From a candidate division TA06 bacterium (lineage in GTDB: Bacteria; Ratteibacteria; UBA8468; MWAK01), in NCBI GenBank assembly GCA_022704925.1, contig JAKJFK010000006.1, positions 1 to 23,081 of the forward strand: a DNA stretch of 23,081 nucleotides, read 5' to 3'. The first letter of the stretch is position 1. Each line of letters starts with the position of its first letter. A program made the position numbers and the translations under genes. Below, piece after piece: positions 14,567-22,866 of this stretch. Below the pieces are notes generated by a model, which had not been told where the DNA came from, searched no databases, and was given only the letters and a program-made list of their open reading frames with translations.

Positions 14567-16927
14567 ATGAGTTCTTTAATCTGGGCGGCCGGGCCGGCCG
14601 GTGATTGGCAGGAGGGCTACCCGATCGGCAACGGCCGGCTGGCCGGCCTGGTGCTGGGCGGCGTCGGGTCGGAGCGGGTGCTTCTCAACCACGAATGGCT
14701 CTGGCGGGGGCGGAACCGCTTCAAGGATAACGAGCCGAAGGAGCCGGCCCGGCTGGCCGAAATCCGCCGCCTCTTCTTCGAGGGTAAGGTCCTGGAGGCG
14801 GGCGACCGGGCCAACGATTACCTGGGCGGGGCCGGCGGCACCGCCCGCAAGACCCGGGGTTTGAACCGGGTCGATCCCTACCAGCCGCTGGGTGACCTCC
14901 GGCTCGATTTCGACGGCGGGGAGGCGGCCGAGTACCGCCGCCAGCTTGACCTGGCCGCCGGCCTGGTCACGGTCTGCGGCCGGACCGGCGCCGGGGAGGT
15001 GCGGCGCGAATTCCTGGCCCACGCTTGTCACCCGGTCATCGCCGTCCGGATCAGCGGCGCGCCGGCCGTTGGTTTCCGGCTCCGGCTGGAGCGGAGCGCC
15101 GATCCCGACTGCCGGCTGGAGGCCTGGACGGAGCCGGCGGCCTGCGGCTTCCGGGGGCGATTCAGCGAGGGGCTCAGCTTCGCGGTCGAGGTCCGGCTCC
15201 ACCTGCCCGGCGGCGGCCGTTGCCGGCCGCTGCCCGAAGGCGGCCTGGAGGTGGAGGCGGCGCCGGAGGCGGTAATCCTGCTGGCCGCGGCCGTTTCGCC
15301 CGAGGGCGGCGACCCGGCGCCGGAGTGCCGGAAGGGCTTCGAAGGGGTGCCGGCCGGCTGGCCGGAACTTTTACGGACGCACCGGGAGGAGCATGGCCGG
15401 CGTTACGGCCGGGTCGGGCTGGAGCTGGCCGGCCGCGACTTTTCGGAGCGGCCGACCCCGGAACGGCTCCGTTTCCTGGCCAATGGCCACGAGGACAACG
15501 ACCTCTACGCCCTCTTTTTCAATTACGGCCGCTACCTGCTTATCGCCAGCTCCTGGGACGCCGAGCTGCCGGCCAACCTGCAGGGCAAGTGGAACCCGCT
15601 GCTGGCCCCGCCCTGGGAGTGCGACTACCATTTCGACATCAATATCCAGATGAATTACTGGCTGGCCGAGGCCGGCAACCTCTCCGAGTGCACGGCGCCG
15701 CTCTTCGACCTGGTCGACCGGTTCCGGCCCCACGGCCGCCAGGCCGCCCGACAGCTCTACGGCTGCGGCGGGGTCTGGCTGCCGATCCAGACCGACTGCT
15801 GGGGACGCGCCACCCCGGAGTCCTACGGCCACGACGTCTGGGTGGGCGCGGCCGCCTGGATCGCCCAGCATTTCTGGTGGCATTACCAGTACACGCTGGA
15901 CCGGAAGTTCCTGCGCGAGCGCGCCTACCCGTTCCTCAAGGAGGCGGCCGCCTTCTTCGAGGATTACCTGGCGGCCGATCCGCAGGGGCGGCTGGTGCCG
16001 GTACCCTCCCAGTCGCCGGAGAACCAGTTTGAGGGCGGCAGCTGGCCGGTCTCGCTCGGCGCGGCGGCCACCATGGACCTGCAGCTGATCACCGAGCTGC
16101 TGAACGAGTGCCTGGCCGCCAGCCGCATCCTGGGCGTGGACGGCGCGAAGCGGGCCCGCTGGCGCGCGATCCTGAAGCGGCTGCCGCCGCCGAAGATCGG
16201 CCGCTGGGGGCAGCTGCAGGAGTGGCTGGAGGATTACAACGAGCTCCAGCCGGGCCACCGGCACATCTCGCACCTCTTTGGCCTTTACCCGGCCGCGCTG
16301 ATCACCCCGGAGGATACCCCGGAGCTGGCCGCGGCCGCCCGGCGCACGCTGGAGCGGCGCCTGGCCTCCGGCGGCGGCTACTGCGGCTGGTCGAGCGCCC
16401 TGGTGGCCGCCTGCTTCAGCCGGCTGGGCGAGGGGGAGCGGGCCCTGCAGGCGTTGACGGTCCTGCTTTCGAAGTTCGTCACGCCCTCCCTGCTGGGCCT
16501 GCACCCGCCCCATTACTTCCAGATTGACGCCAACCTGGGCGGCGCCGCGGCCGTCGCCGAGATGCTCCTCCAGTCGCACGGCGGCCGGCTGCGGGTGCTG
16601 CCGGCCTGCCCGACGGCCTGGTGGACGGGCCGGGTGCGCGGCCTGGTCGGCCGGGGCGGCTTCACGGTGGACATCGAGTGGCGCGAGGGGCGGCTGGAAG
16701 GGCTCCGGGTCCATTCCCGGTTCGGCGGGACCTGCCGGCTGCGCCTGCCCCGGCCGGCCCGGATCGAGGTGCGTTGCGGGAAGCGACTGGTGCGGCGCTT
16801 CCGGAAGGCGGCGCTCGAGGCGGCCTGGAAGACGGCGGCCGGCCGCGATTACGAATTGAAGATAACGGAGGCGGAGATTGAAGAAGGCAGCCAATTCGGG
16901 CGGGATCTTCGATACCACCACGGTTGA
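14567..16927 (+). CDS. GH95 alpha-L-fucosidase family protein, cytoplasmic
   Basis: The 786-residue protein spans the whole GH95 fold: an N-terminal beta-domain (WQEGYPIGNGRLAGLVLGG), an (alpha/alpha)6 barrel and a C-terminal beta-domain. Catalytic positions can be matched to the characterised 1,2-alpha-L-fucosidase AfcA. PSQSPEN gives the general acid (Glu485). QIDANLGGAAAVAEM gives the Asp (654) that works with asparagines. DINIQMNYW holds Asn at the second assisting position (359) but Asp at the first. GH95 enzymes remove terminal alpha-1,2-fucose, and some act on alpha-L-galactose. No signal peptide is present, so oligosaccharides would have to be imported. The ATG at 14567 has AAGGAG 9 nt upstream. 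The URO-D-like gene overlaps its end. Confidence 0.9.
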   Translation: MSSLIWAAGPAGDWQEGYPIGNGRLAGLVLGGVGSERVLLNHEWLWRGRNRFKDNEPKEPARLAEIRRLFFEGKVLEAGDRANDYLGGAGGTARKTRGLNRVDPYQPLGDLRLDFDGGEAAEYRRQLDLAAGLVTVCGRTGAGEVRREFLAHACHPVIAVRISGAPAVGFRLRLERSADPDCRLEAWTEPAACGFRGRFSEGLSFAVEVRLHLPGGGRCRPLPEGGLEVEAAPEAVILLAAAVSPEGGDPAPECRKGFEGVPAGWPELLRTHREEHGRRYGRVGLELAGRDFSERPTPERLRFLANGHEDNDLYALFFNYGRYLLIASSWDAELPANLQGKWNPLLAPPWECDYHFDINIQMNYWLAEAGNLSECTAPLFDLVDRFRPHGRQAARQLYGCGGVWLPIQTDCWGRATPESYGHDVWVGAAAWIAQHFWWHYQYTLDRKFLRERAYPFLKEAAAFFEDYLAADPQGRLVPVPSQSPENQFEGGSWPVSLGAAATMDLQLITELLNECLAASRILGVDGAKRARWRAILKRLPPPKIGRWGQLQEWLEDYNELQPGHRHISHLFGLYPAALITPEDTPELAAAARRTLERRLASGGGYCGWSSALVAACFSRLGEGERALQALTVLLSKFVTPSLLGLHPPHYFQIDANLGGAAAVAEMLLQSHGGRLRVLPACPTAWWTGRVRGLVGRGGFTVDIEWREGRLEGLRVHSRFGGTCRLRLPRPARIEVRCGKRLVRRFRKAALEAAWKTAAGRDYELKITEAEIEEGSQFGRDLRYHHG

Positions 16928-18005
16928 TTCCTTCCCCGGCAAGCCCGGCTGGGCGGCGGCCCGCCGGCGCTGGTTGGCCTACTGGGAGGGGAGCGAGGTT
17001 GACCGGCCCCTGCTGGACGTCCGGGCCCCGGTGGATTCCGGCCGGCCGCCGCTGGAAGCGCCGGCCAACCTCGAGGACCGCTACTTCGATCCCGATTATG
17101 TCGGTCGGAAATGGCTCCGGAAGGTCGAAGGCACCTACTGGGCCGGCGAGGCGGTCCCGACCGACAGCATCCTGATGGGCTGTTACGCGCTGGGCTGCGG
17201 GCCGAAGGTGGTCTTCGCGCCGAACACGGTCTGGCACCCGGTCATCGAGGCCGGCCCGGATTCGCCCCTGGCCTGGTCGCCCGGCCCGGACGATCCCTGG
17301 CGCCGGAAGCTCGACCGGGTAATCAGCCATCTCCTGGAGCTGGGGCGCAACCGCTTCCTGGTCGGCGAACACAGCCAGGTGCCGCCCAACGACCTGCTGA
17401 TGCTCCTGCGCGGAACCGAGCCGTTCCTGATGGAACTGGTCGAGGCGCCGGAGCGCTGGCAGCGGCGCCTGGACGAGGTGATGCCCATCTGGCTCGAGCT
17501 GCTCAACCATTTCCGGGGCCTGATCGCCGGCCGCCAGAAGGGCTGCTTCTGGGGCTGGCCGGGACTCTGGCACCCGGACTACGTGTTGCTTACCCAGTCG
17601 GACATGTCGGCCCTCATCTCGCCGGCCCTCTTCGAGAAGTGGGTCCTGCGCGAGATGGACTGGATGGGCGAGCGCTTCGACACTCTCTGGTACCACCTGG
17701 ACGGCCCGCGCGCCGTCGTCCACCTGCCGGCCCTGCTCTCACGATCCTATATCAAGGTGATCCAGTTCGTGCCCGGGGCGGGCGTGGCGCCCAACGGGCC
17801 GGCCTACCTGGACCTCTACCGCCGGGTGCAGGCGGCCGGCCGTGGCCTGGACCTGCACTGCCCGCCGGCCGAGGCGGAATTCCTGATCCGCCGGCTGCGG
17901 CCGGAACGGCTGCTTTTGCGGGTGGTGACGGAGAGCCCGGCGGCGGCCGACGAGTTCGTGGAGAAGGCCGGGCGCTGGTGCGGCAGCCACCTCGGCCGGG
18001 ATTAG
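16878..18005 (+). CDS. Uroporphyrinogen decarboxylase-like (URO-D superfamily) protein
   Basis: The 375-residue protein matches the URO-D/corrinoid methyltransferase superfamily in its second half: DMSALISPALFEKWV (about 242-256), WYHLDGPRAVVHLPALL (271-287), IQFVPGAG (295-302) and the late LRPERLLLRVVTESPAAADE. Variants with 'YHLDGP' and 'IQ.VPG.G' are, as I recall, common beside glycosidases in uncultured glycan degraders and are unlikely to make haem. A role in methyl transfer or sugar metabolism is inference. The start is TTG at 16878, preceded by GGAGG about 6 nt away, and it overlaps the GH95 gene by 50 nt, so translation is coupled. No earlier or nearby ATG or GTG fits. There is no signal peptide. 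Confidence 0.75.
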   Translation: MKKAANSGGIFDTTTVDSFPGKPGWAAARRRWLAYWEGSEVDRPLLDVRAPVDSGRPPLEAPANLEDRYFDPDYVGRKWLRKVEGTYWAGEAVPTDSILMGCYALGCGPKVVFAPNTVWHPVIEAGPDSPLAWSPGPDDPWRRKLDRVISHLLELGRNRFLVGEHSQVPPNDLLMLLRGTEPFLMELVEAPERWQRRLDEVMPIWLELLNHFRGLIAGRQKGCFWGWPGLWHPDYVLLTQSDMSALISPALFEKWVLREMDWMGERFDTLWYHLDGPRAVVHLPALLSRSYIKVIQFVPGAGVAPNGPAYLDLYRRVQAAGRGLDLHCPPAEAEFLIRRLRPERLLLRVVTESPAAADEFVEKAGRWCGSHLGRD

Positions 18006-18022
18006 ATTGCCGCCGCGCGTGC

Positions 18023-18051
18023 TTGACCTGTTTTCGACCATATCGTAAAAT
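18023..18051 (+). promoter_or_regulatory. Promoter of serS, giving a leaderless mRNA
   Basis: TTGACC (18023-18028), exactly 17 nt, then TAAAAT (18046-18051). The usual start point 6-8 nt beyond the -10 falls at 18057-18059, only 2-4 nt before the serS ATG. No Shine-Dalgarno sequence is present. Confidence 0.65.
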
Positions 18052-18060
18052 TGAAGCACC

Positions 18061-19329
18061 ATGCTGGATCTTAAATTCATCCGCGAGAACCGCGACCTGG
18101 TTGAGCGGGCCGCCCGCCAGAAGAATGCCCGGGTCGACCTGGACGGGATCCTGTCGCTGGACGAGGAGCGGCGCCGCCTCCTGGGCGAGGTGGACGTCCT
18201 GCGCCACGACCGCAACCGGGCCAGCGAAGAGGTGAACCGGCTCAAGAAGGCCGGCCAGGACGCCTCGGAACTGATCAGCCGGGTCCGGAGCGACGCCGAG
18301 CGGGTCAAGGAGCTCGAGGCCCGGCTGCGCGAGGTCGAGTCGAAACTCTTCGAGCTGGTCAGTTACCTGCCCAATATCCCGGCCCCGGACGTCCCGGAGG
18401 GGAATCCCCCGGACGGCAACGTGGTGGTGCGCAGCTGGGGCGAGCCGCCCCGGTTCGATTTCAAGCCGCTGCCCCATTACGAGCTGGCCGAACGGCTCGG
18501 GTTGATCGACTTCAAGGCGGCCGGCCGGATGGCCGGCAGTTTCTTCGCCCTTTACACCGGCCTGGGCGCCCGGCTCGAGCGGGCCCTGATCAACTTCATG
18601 CTTGACCGGCACCGGGCCGAGGGATACCTGGAGATCGCCCCGCCCCTGATGGTCAACCGGCGGGCCATGTTCAACACCGGCCAGCTGCCCAAGCTGGAGG
18701 CCGACATGTACCGGGTCGAGTCGGAGGATTTCTTTCTCATCCCGACCGCCGAGGTGCCGGTTACCAACATCCACCAGGACGCCATCCTCTCCGAGAATCA
18801 GCTGCCGATCCGCTACACCGCCTTCACGCCCTGCTTCCGCCTGGAGGCGGGCGCCTACGGCAAGGATACCCGCGGGCTGATGCGGCTGCACCAGTTCGAC
18901 AAGGTGGAGATGGTCAAGTTCTGCCGCCCCGAGGATTCCTACGCCGAGCACGAGAAACTGACCGCCGACGCCGAGGGGGTGCTCCAGGCGCTCGAACTGC
19001 CTTACCGGGTGGTGCTTCTCTGCACCGGCGACCTCTCCTTCGCCGGGGCCAAGTGCTACGACCTGGAGGCCTGGGCGCCCGGCGTGGACCGGTTCCTGGA
19101 AGTCTCATCCTGCAGCAACTTCGAGGACTTCCAGGCCCGGCGCTGCAATACCCGCTACCGGACCCGGACCGGCGAGGTGCGGCTGGTCCACACCCTGAAC
19201 GGATCCGGGGTGGCCCTGGCCCGGACCGTGGCCTGCCTCCTGGAGACCCACCAGCGCCCGGACGGTTCGGTGGTCCTGCCGGCGGCCCTCCGCCCCTACC
19301 TGGACAACCTGGAAGCCATCACGCCCTGA
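18061..19329 (+). CDS. serS: Serine--tRNA ligase
   Basis: The 422-residue protein is a full-length SerRS. The N-terminal 110 residues form the antiparallel coiled-coil arm that grips the long variable arm of tRNA-Ser ([17 protein letters not shown] onward, heptad-rich to about residue 100). The class II catalytic core follows, with motif 2 around [18 protein letters not shown] and HQFDKVEMV, and motif 3 at [16 protein letters not shown]. It charges tRNA-Ser, and tRNA-Sec if one exists, in the cytoplasm. The ATG at 18061 is the first possible start and matches the conserved beginning [10 protein letters not shown]. It has no ribosome-binding site and is predicted to be translated from a leaderless message. 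The ECF sigma gene lies 87 nt downstream with its own promoter. Confidence 0.97.
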   Translation: MLDLKFIRENRDLVERAARQKNARVDLDGILSLDEERRRLLGEVDVLRHDRNRASEEVNRLKKAGQDASELISRVRSDAERVKELEARLREVESKLFELVSYLPNIPAPDVPEGNPPDGNVVVRSWGEPPRFDFKPLPHYELAERLGLIDFKAAGRMAGSFFALYTGLGARLERALINFMLDRHRAEGYLEIAPPLMVNRRAMFNTGQLPKLEADMYRVESEDFFLIPTAEVPVTNIHQDAILSENQLPIRYTAFTPCFRLEAGAYGKDTRGLMRLHQFDKVEMVKFCRPEDSYAEHEKLTADAEGVLQALELPYRVVLLCTGDLSFAGAKCYDLEAWAPGVDRFLEVSSCSNFEDFQARRCNTRYRTRTGEVRLVHTLNGSGVALARTVACLLETHQRPDGSVVLPAALRPYLDNLEAITP

Positions 19330-19373
19330 AGCAGAGCCGGCCGGCTTGAAGCGTATCGAACTTGCGTTTCCGC

Positions 19374-19401
19374 GGAACCTTTTTCCCCTTTCGGTGTCCA
19401 A
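19374..19401 (+). promoter_or_regulatory. ECF-type promoter of the sigma factor gene (autoregulation)
   Basis: GGAACC (19374-19379), a 16-nt spacer and GTCCAA (19396-19401) match the general ECF pattern (GGAAC at -35, GTC/CGTC at -10). The -35 overlaps a TTCCGCGGAA palindrome (19368-19377). The predicted leader is only about 8 nt. The same architecture recurs at 22867-22894. Confidence 0.7.
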
Positions 19402-19416
19402 TTATCTGCCAGCAGG

Positions 19417-19968
19417 ATGGAGAACGAAAAAGACGAACTTCGGTTGACCTTTGAGGCACTGGTCAACCAGGAGGGGAAGAAGGTGTACAACCTTGCCTAC
19501 CGGCTCTGCGGTGACCGGGAAGAGGCGCGGGACCTGGCCCAGGAGACCTTCGTCAAGGCCTGCGAGAACTTCAGCCGTTTCCGGGGGCGCAGCCGGGCCT
19601 TCACCTACCTTTACCGGATCACCTACAACCTCTGGTGCAACCGGATTCGCCACCGGAGCCGCCACCCGTCCTTTTCCCTGGAGCCGGCCGATCCGGAGCA
19701 GCGCCCCTGGGAGCCGGCCGATCCGGCCCCGCCTCCGGACCGGGCCCTCGAACAGGAGGAGCGGCTGGCGCTGGCGCGGCGCTGCCTGGAGCAGCTGGAG
19801 CCGGCCGACCGGCTGATCATCGTGCTGCGCGAGGTGGAGGACCGGTCCTACGAGGAGATCGCCGCGGTCCTCAACTGCCGGCTGGGCACGGTCAAGTCGC
19901 GCCTGGCCCGGGCCCGGCAGAGTTTACGGGAGAAGGCCTCCCCATACCTTGAGGCCTGGCTGAAATGA
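19417..19968 (+). CDS. RNA polymerase ECF sigma factor
   Basis: The 183-residue protein has sigma region 2 (about residues 10-80), with AYRLCGDREEARDLAQETF for core binding and AFTYLYRITYNLWCNRIR for -10 recognition. A proline-rich linker with a repeated EPADP follows. Region 4 (about 125-175) is ALEQEERLALA to SYEEIAAVLNCRLGTVKSRL, the helix-turn-helix for the -35. There are no regions 1 or 3, so it is an extracytoplasmic-function sigma. The next gene, overlapping by ATGA, encodes its membrane anti-sigma factor. An ECF-like promoter directly upstream suggests self-activation. The ATG at 19417 lacks a well-spaced Shine-Dalgarno site and no other start is available in frame. The inducing stress is unknown. 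Confidence 0.93.
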   Translation: MENEKDELRLTFEALVNQEGKKVYNLAYRLCGDREEARDLAQETFVKACENFSRFRGRSRAFTYLYRITYNLWCNRIRHRSRHPSFSLEPADPEQRPWEPADPAPPPDRALEQEERLALARRCLEQLEPADRLIIVLREVEDRSYEEIAAVLNCRLGTVKSRLARARQSLREKASPYLEAWLK

Positions 19969-21182
19969 AGAACGAACGACACTCGACCCCGGCGGATTTT
20001 TCCGCCTACCTGGACGGCCGGCTGGCCGGCGCCGGGCGGGAGGGCTTTGAAGCCCACCTGGCCGGCTGCGCCGAATGCGGCCGCCGCCTGAAGGAACTGG
20101 AGACGCTCCGGAGCCTGCTCAAGGACCTGCCGGAGGTTGACCCGGGGCCGGGCTTCGAGCGGGCCATCCTGGAACGGGCGCGGGAGCGCGGGCAGCGGTA
20201 CGCCTTCGCCGCCTGGTACCGGCGGACGGCCTACGGCCTGGCCGGGCTCGGACTGATACTCATCGTGGCCATCTACCTTCAGCGGCCGGCGCCCCTGATG
20301 GAGACGGACCACGAACGGATGCTCGAGGTCCAGCCGTCCGAAAGCCCGGCGCCGGTCGCCCCGCCCCTTTCGGACGGCGGCGCCCGGACCGGTTTTGCGG
20401 CGAAGCCGAAGCCGGCCGAGCCTGACCTGGAGTCGAAATCGGACTTGCCGGCCGTCGGCCGGAAGGAAATCGAGCCGGGCAAAATGATGGAGGCCGTAGA
20501 GGAATCGGCCGGCGGCCGGGCCGCTGGTTTGACGAAGGCCGAAGTTCCGGACCGGCCGGCCGAAAGGGCGTTGCCGGCCCCGGCCGCCCCGTCGCCCGTT
20601 TTAAGTAACGAAACCGCCCAATCGGCCCTGGAGGCGCGCGGGACCGGCGGCCCGGTTATGGCGCCAAGGGCTTCCAGCAGTCGATCGGTCGGCCCCGCGG
20701 CCGGGGCGGCCGGAGGCGGCGCGGATGAATCAGGCCGGGCGAAATCCTCCGGCGCCGCCCGGGAGATGGAGGTCATCGCCCTGGAAGGGGCCAACCGGAC
20801 CGATACCCTGGCGGCCCCTTCGGGTGCCGATACCGGTTTGAAGCTGGCCCGGTCGCGGGCCGCGGCCGCGCCGGCCAACCTGCTCATCCGCAACAGCCGC
20901 GACTGGTCCCGCCTCTGGCAGACGCAGAACACCGTTCAGAACCTTTCGCTGCCGCTGCCGCCGGTTGATTTCAAAAAGCAGATGGTGGTGGCGGTGCCCA
21001 CCCGGCAGGAGAGCCGCGCCTACCAGGTTCTGAGGGCCGAGGAGAAGGAGGACCGGGTAATCATCTACTACCGCGACGTGACGACCGAGAAGTGCGATAA
21101 GGACGAGGCGCCGCCGGAGCCGCCCTACCAGGTCCAGGTGGTCAATGTCCGTTCCCGGGTCGAGTTCCAGAAGGCGCCCTGA
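19965..21182 (+). CDS. Zinc-finger anti-sigma factor with a PrcB-like C-terminal domain
   Basis: The 405-residue protein has an N-terminal zinc-binding anti-sigma domain with H31-x3-C35-x2-C38 (FEAHLAGCAECGRRL). This is the ZAS signature that holds ECF sigma factors inactive. A single membrane span follows at about 89-105 (YGLAGLGLILIVAIYL), then a 190-residue Ala/Pro/Gly-rich, probably disordered stretch. The last 100 residues (about 302-398) resemble PrcB_C (NSRDWSRLWQTQ, PPVDFKKQMVVAV, PPYQVQVVNV), a domain known from a treponemal protease complex. It would lie outside the membrane and might sense the signal or bind a protease; this is inference. The start overlaps the sigma stop (ATGA). 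It is much longer than typical anti-sigma factors. Confidence 0.82.
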   Translation: MKNERHSTPADFSAYLDGRLAGAGREGFEAHLAGCAECGRRLKELETLRSLLKDLPEVDPGPGFERAILERARERGQRYAFAAWYRRTAYGLAGLGLILIVAIYLQRPAPLMETDHERMLEVQPSESPAPVAPPLSDGGARTGFAAKPKPAEPDLESKSDLPAVGRKEIEPGKMMEAVEESAGGRAAGLTKAEVPDRPAERALPAPAAPSPVLSNETAQSALEARGTGGPVMAPRASSSRSVGPAAGAAGGGADESGRAKSSGAAREMEVIALEGANRTDTLAAPSGADTGLKLARSRAAAAPANLLIRNSRDWSRLWQTQNTVQNLSLPLPPVDFKKQMVVAVPTRQESRAYQVLRAEEKEDRVIIYYRDVTTEKCDKDEAPPEPPYQVQVVNVRSRVEFQKAP

Positions 21183-21220
21183 AATTCCCGCCGCCCCGCC
21201 TTTCTTCCCCGCCGCCCGGG

Positions 21221-21229
21221 TGCTATAAT
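21221..21229 (+). promoter_or_regulatory. Extended -10 promoter of the GH123-like gene
   Basis: TGCTATAAT with a perfect TATAAT at 21224-21229. The -35 region is weak (TTTCTT at 21201-21206, 17 nt away). AGGAGG lies at 21261-21266 and ATG at 21272. The element is identical to the one before the methyltransferase gene. Confidence 0.55.
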
Positions 21230-21271
21230 CTCCCTGGAAACGCTTGCCGGTTCACCCACCAGGAGGCCTTT

Positions 21272-22849
21272 ATGCGCGCGGAACTGCGGGACAGCCTCGA
21301 ATTCCTCTTCCCCGATTCGCTGGTCAGCGAAAAACCGGTCTCCAGGCTGAAACTCGACCTGGCCCGGGGCGGCACGGCCAGCGTCCACCTGCTCCTCAAC
21401 GGCCTGAAGGCCGGCACCGGACTTCGTTGCCGGGTCCGGTGCGGCGGCCGGCCGGTGGCCGGGGCCCGCTGGTTCCGGCTGGCGGCGGTGCCGGTGGAGG
21501 TGAACACCGGCCTGGAAGCCTTCGTCGAGAAGGAGGGGGAGCCGAATCCTTACGTCATCCGACGGGCCCCCTTTCAGGTCTACGACGCCATGGAGCCGGT
21601 GGCCGGTCCGCTCCGGGTTGCGGGGCCGACGCTGGCCTTGCGGCTGCAGGTGCCGGTCGGCCGGAAGGAGAAGCCGGGAAACCGCCGTTACGAGATCGAA
21701 ATCGAGGCGTCCGGGGAACGGCAGAGTTTCAGCCTGGAGACCCTGGTGCACCGGCCGGCCATCCCGCCGGTCGGCAAGGACAGTTTTCCCTACACCAACT
21801 GGTTCTGGTGCGAGCCGATCGCCAAAAACCATAAGCTGGAGGCCTGGAGCCCGGCCCACTGGCGGATGCTGGAACGCTACGCGAAGCTGATGGCCTCGGC
21901 CCGCCAGAACACCTTTTTGCTCTCGCTTGGTTCGGTCTTCGAAACGAAGAACGGCCGGCCGGTCCTGAACCGGCCGCGGCTGAGGCGCCTGGTCAAGCTC
22001 TTTACCGACGCCGGACTTTATTACATCGAGGGCGGCCACCTGGCCACCCGCCACAAGGGTGAGTGGGCGGCCACCTATTTCGACCTGGTCCTGGAACCGG
22101 TGGCCGCCACCAGCCCGGAGGGCAACGCCCGGCTGGCCTCGATCGGCCGCCAGCTCTGGTCGGAGATCGAAAGGCAGGGCTGGGGGAACCGCTGGCTGCA
22201 GCACGTGGCCGACGAGCCGACCGCCGGGCTCGCCGCCGATTACCGGGTGCTCTGCGGCATGGCGCGCAAGTACCTGCCCGGCCTGCCGCTGCTGGACGCC
22301 ACCATGGACCCGGCCCTGGCCGGTTCGGTGGACATCTGGTGCCCGCTCAACCGCTCCTACCAGAAGAACCGGGAACGCTTCGTCGAGTACCAGCTTTTGG
22401 GCGACCTGGTCTGGTTCTACACCTGCTGCTCGCCCGGCGGACCCTGGCTGAACCGGCTGCTGGACATGGAATTGCTGCGGCCGGCCCTGCTGGGCTGGGG
22501 CGCGGCCCATTTCGGCCTCGACGGTTTCCTGCACTGGGGATTGAATTACCTCCAGCCCGGTCGGGACCCCTTCCGGACCAGCGTCATGCCGCCCATCACC
22601 CCCAAATCCTGGCCGGCCGGCGACACCCACGTGGTTTACCCGGGGCCGGACGGCCCCTGGTCCAGCCTGCGCCTGGAGGCCCAGCGGGAGGGTTTCGAGG
22701 ATTACGAGTTGCTGCGCCGCCTCCGGGATCGCAATCCGCGGCGGCTGGCCGCGGTGATCAGGCCGGTCTTCCGGGCCTTTGACGACTACACCCGCGAGAC
22801 GGCCGTCTTCCGCCGGGGGCGCCGGGCCCTGCTGGCCGCCCTGGAATAG
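21272..22849 (+). CDS. GH123/DUF4091-like glycoside hydrolase, cytoplasmic
   Basis: The 525-residue protein has an N-terminal beta-sandwich (about 1-165) and a TIM barrel with the DUF4091/GH123 hallmarks: HVADEPTAG with Asp314-Glu315, WFYTCCSPGGPWLNRLLDME, GLDGFLHWGLN and VVYPGPDGPWSSLRLEAQREGFEDYELL. In characterised GH123 beta-N-acetylgalactosaminidases the adjacent Asp-Glu pair works by substrate-assisted catalysis through the N-acetyl group. Here the pair is intact, so release of beta-linked GalNAc or a similar sugar is the best inference. There is no signal peptide. The ATG at 21272 has a strong AGGAGG. It follows the anti-sigma gene by 89 nt but has its own extended -10 promoter. The family includes many untested members, so specificity is uncertain. 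Confidence 0.82.
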   Translation: MRAELRDSLEFLFPDSLVSEKPVSRLKLDLARGGTASVHLLLNGLKAGTGLRCRVRCGGRPVAGARWFRLAAVPVEVNTGLEAFVEKEGEPNPYVIRRAPFQVYDAMEPVAGPLRVAGPTLALRLQVPVGRKEKPGNRRYEIEIEASGERQSFSLETLVHRPAIPPVGKDSFPYTNWFWCEPIAKNHKLEAWSPAHWRMLERYAKLMASARQNTFLLSLGSVFETKNGRPVLNRPRLRRLVKLFTDAGLYYIEGGHLATRHKGEWAATYFDLVLEPVAATSPEGNARLASIGRQLWSEIERQGWGNRWLQHVADEPTAGLAADYRVLCGMARKYLPGLPLLDATMDPALAGSVDIWCPLNRSYQKNRERFVEYQLLGDLVWFYTCCSPGGPWLNRLLDMELLRPALLGWGAAHFGLDGFLHWGLNYLQPGRDPFRTSVMPPITPKSWPAGDTHVVYPGPDGPWSSLRLEAQREGFEDYELLRRLRDRNPRRLAAVIRPVFRAFDDYTRETAVFRRGRRALLAALE

Positions 22850-22866
22850 ACCTCCAGCCCTCCGCC

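Noticed and set aside
15371-16942. 523-codon minus-strand frame opposite the GH95 gene
   Set aside because: Shadow of the fucosidase, with no recognisable domain or start signals.
19368-19385. TTCCGCGGAA palindrome plus T-run as a serS terminator
   Set aside because: The stem is only 5 bp with no loop; the element is better explained by the ECF -35, although a weak dual role is not excluded.
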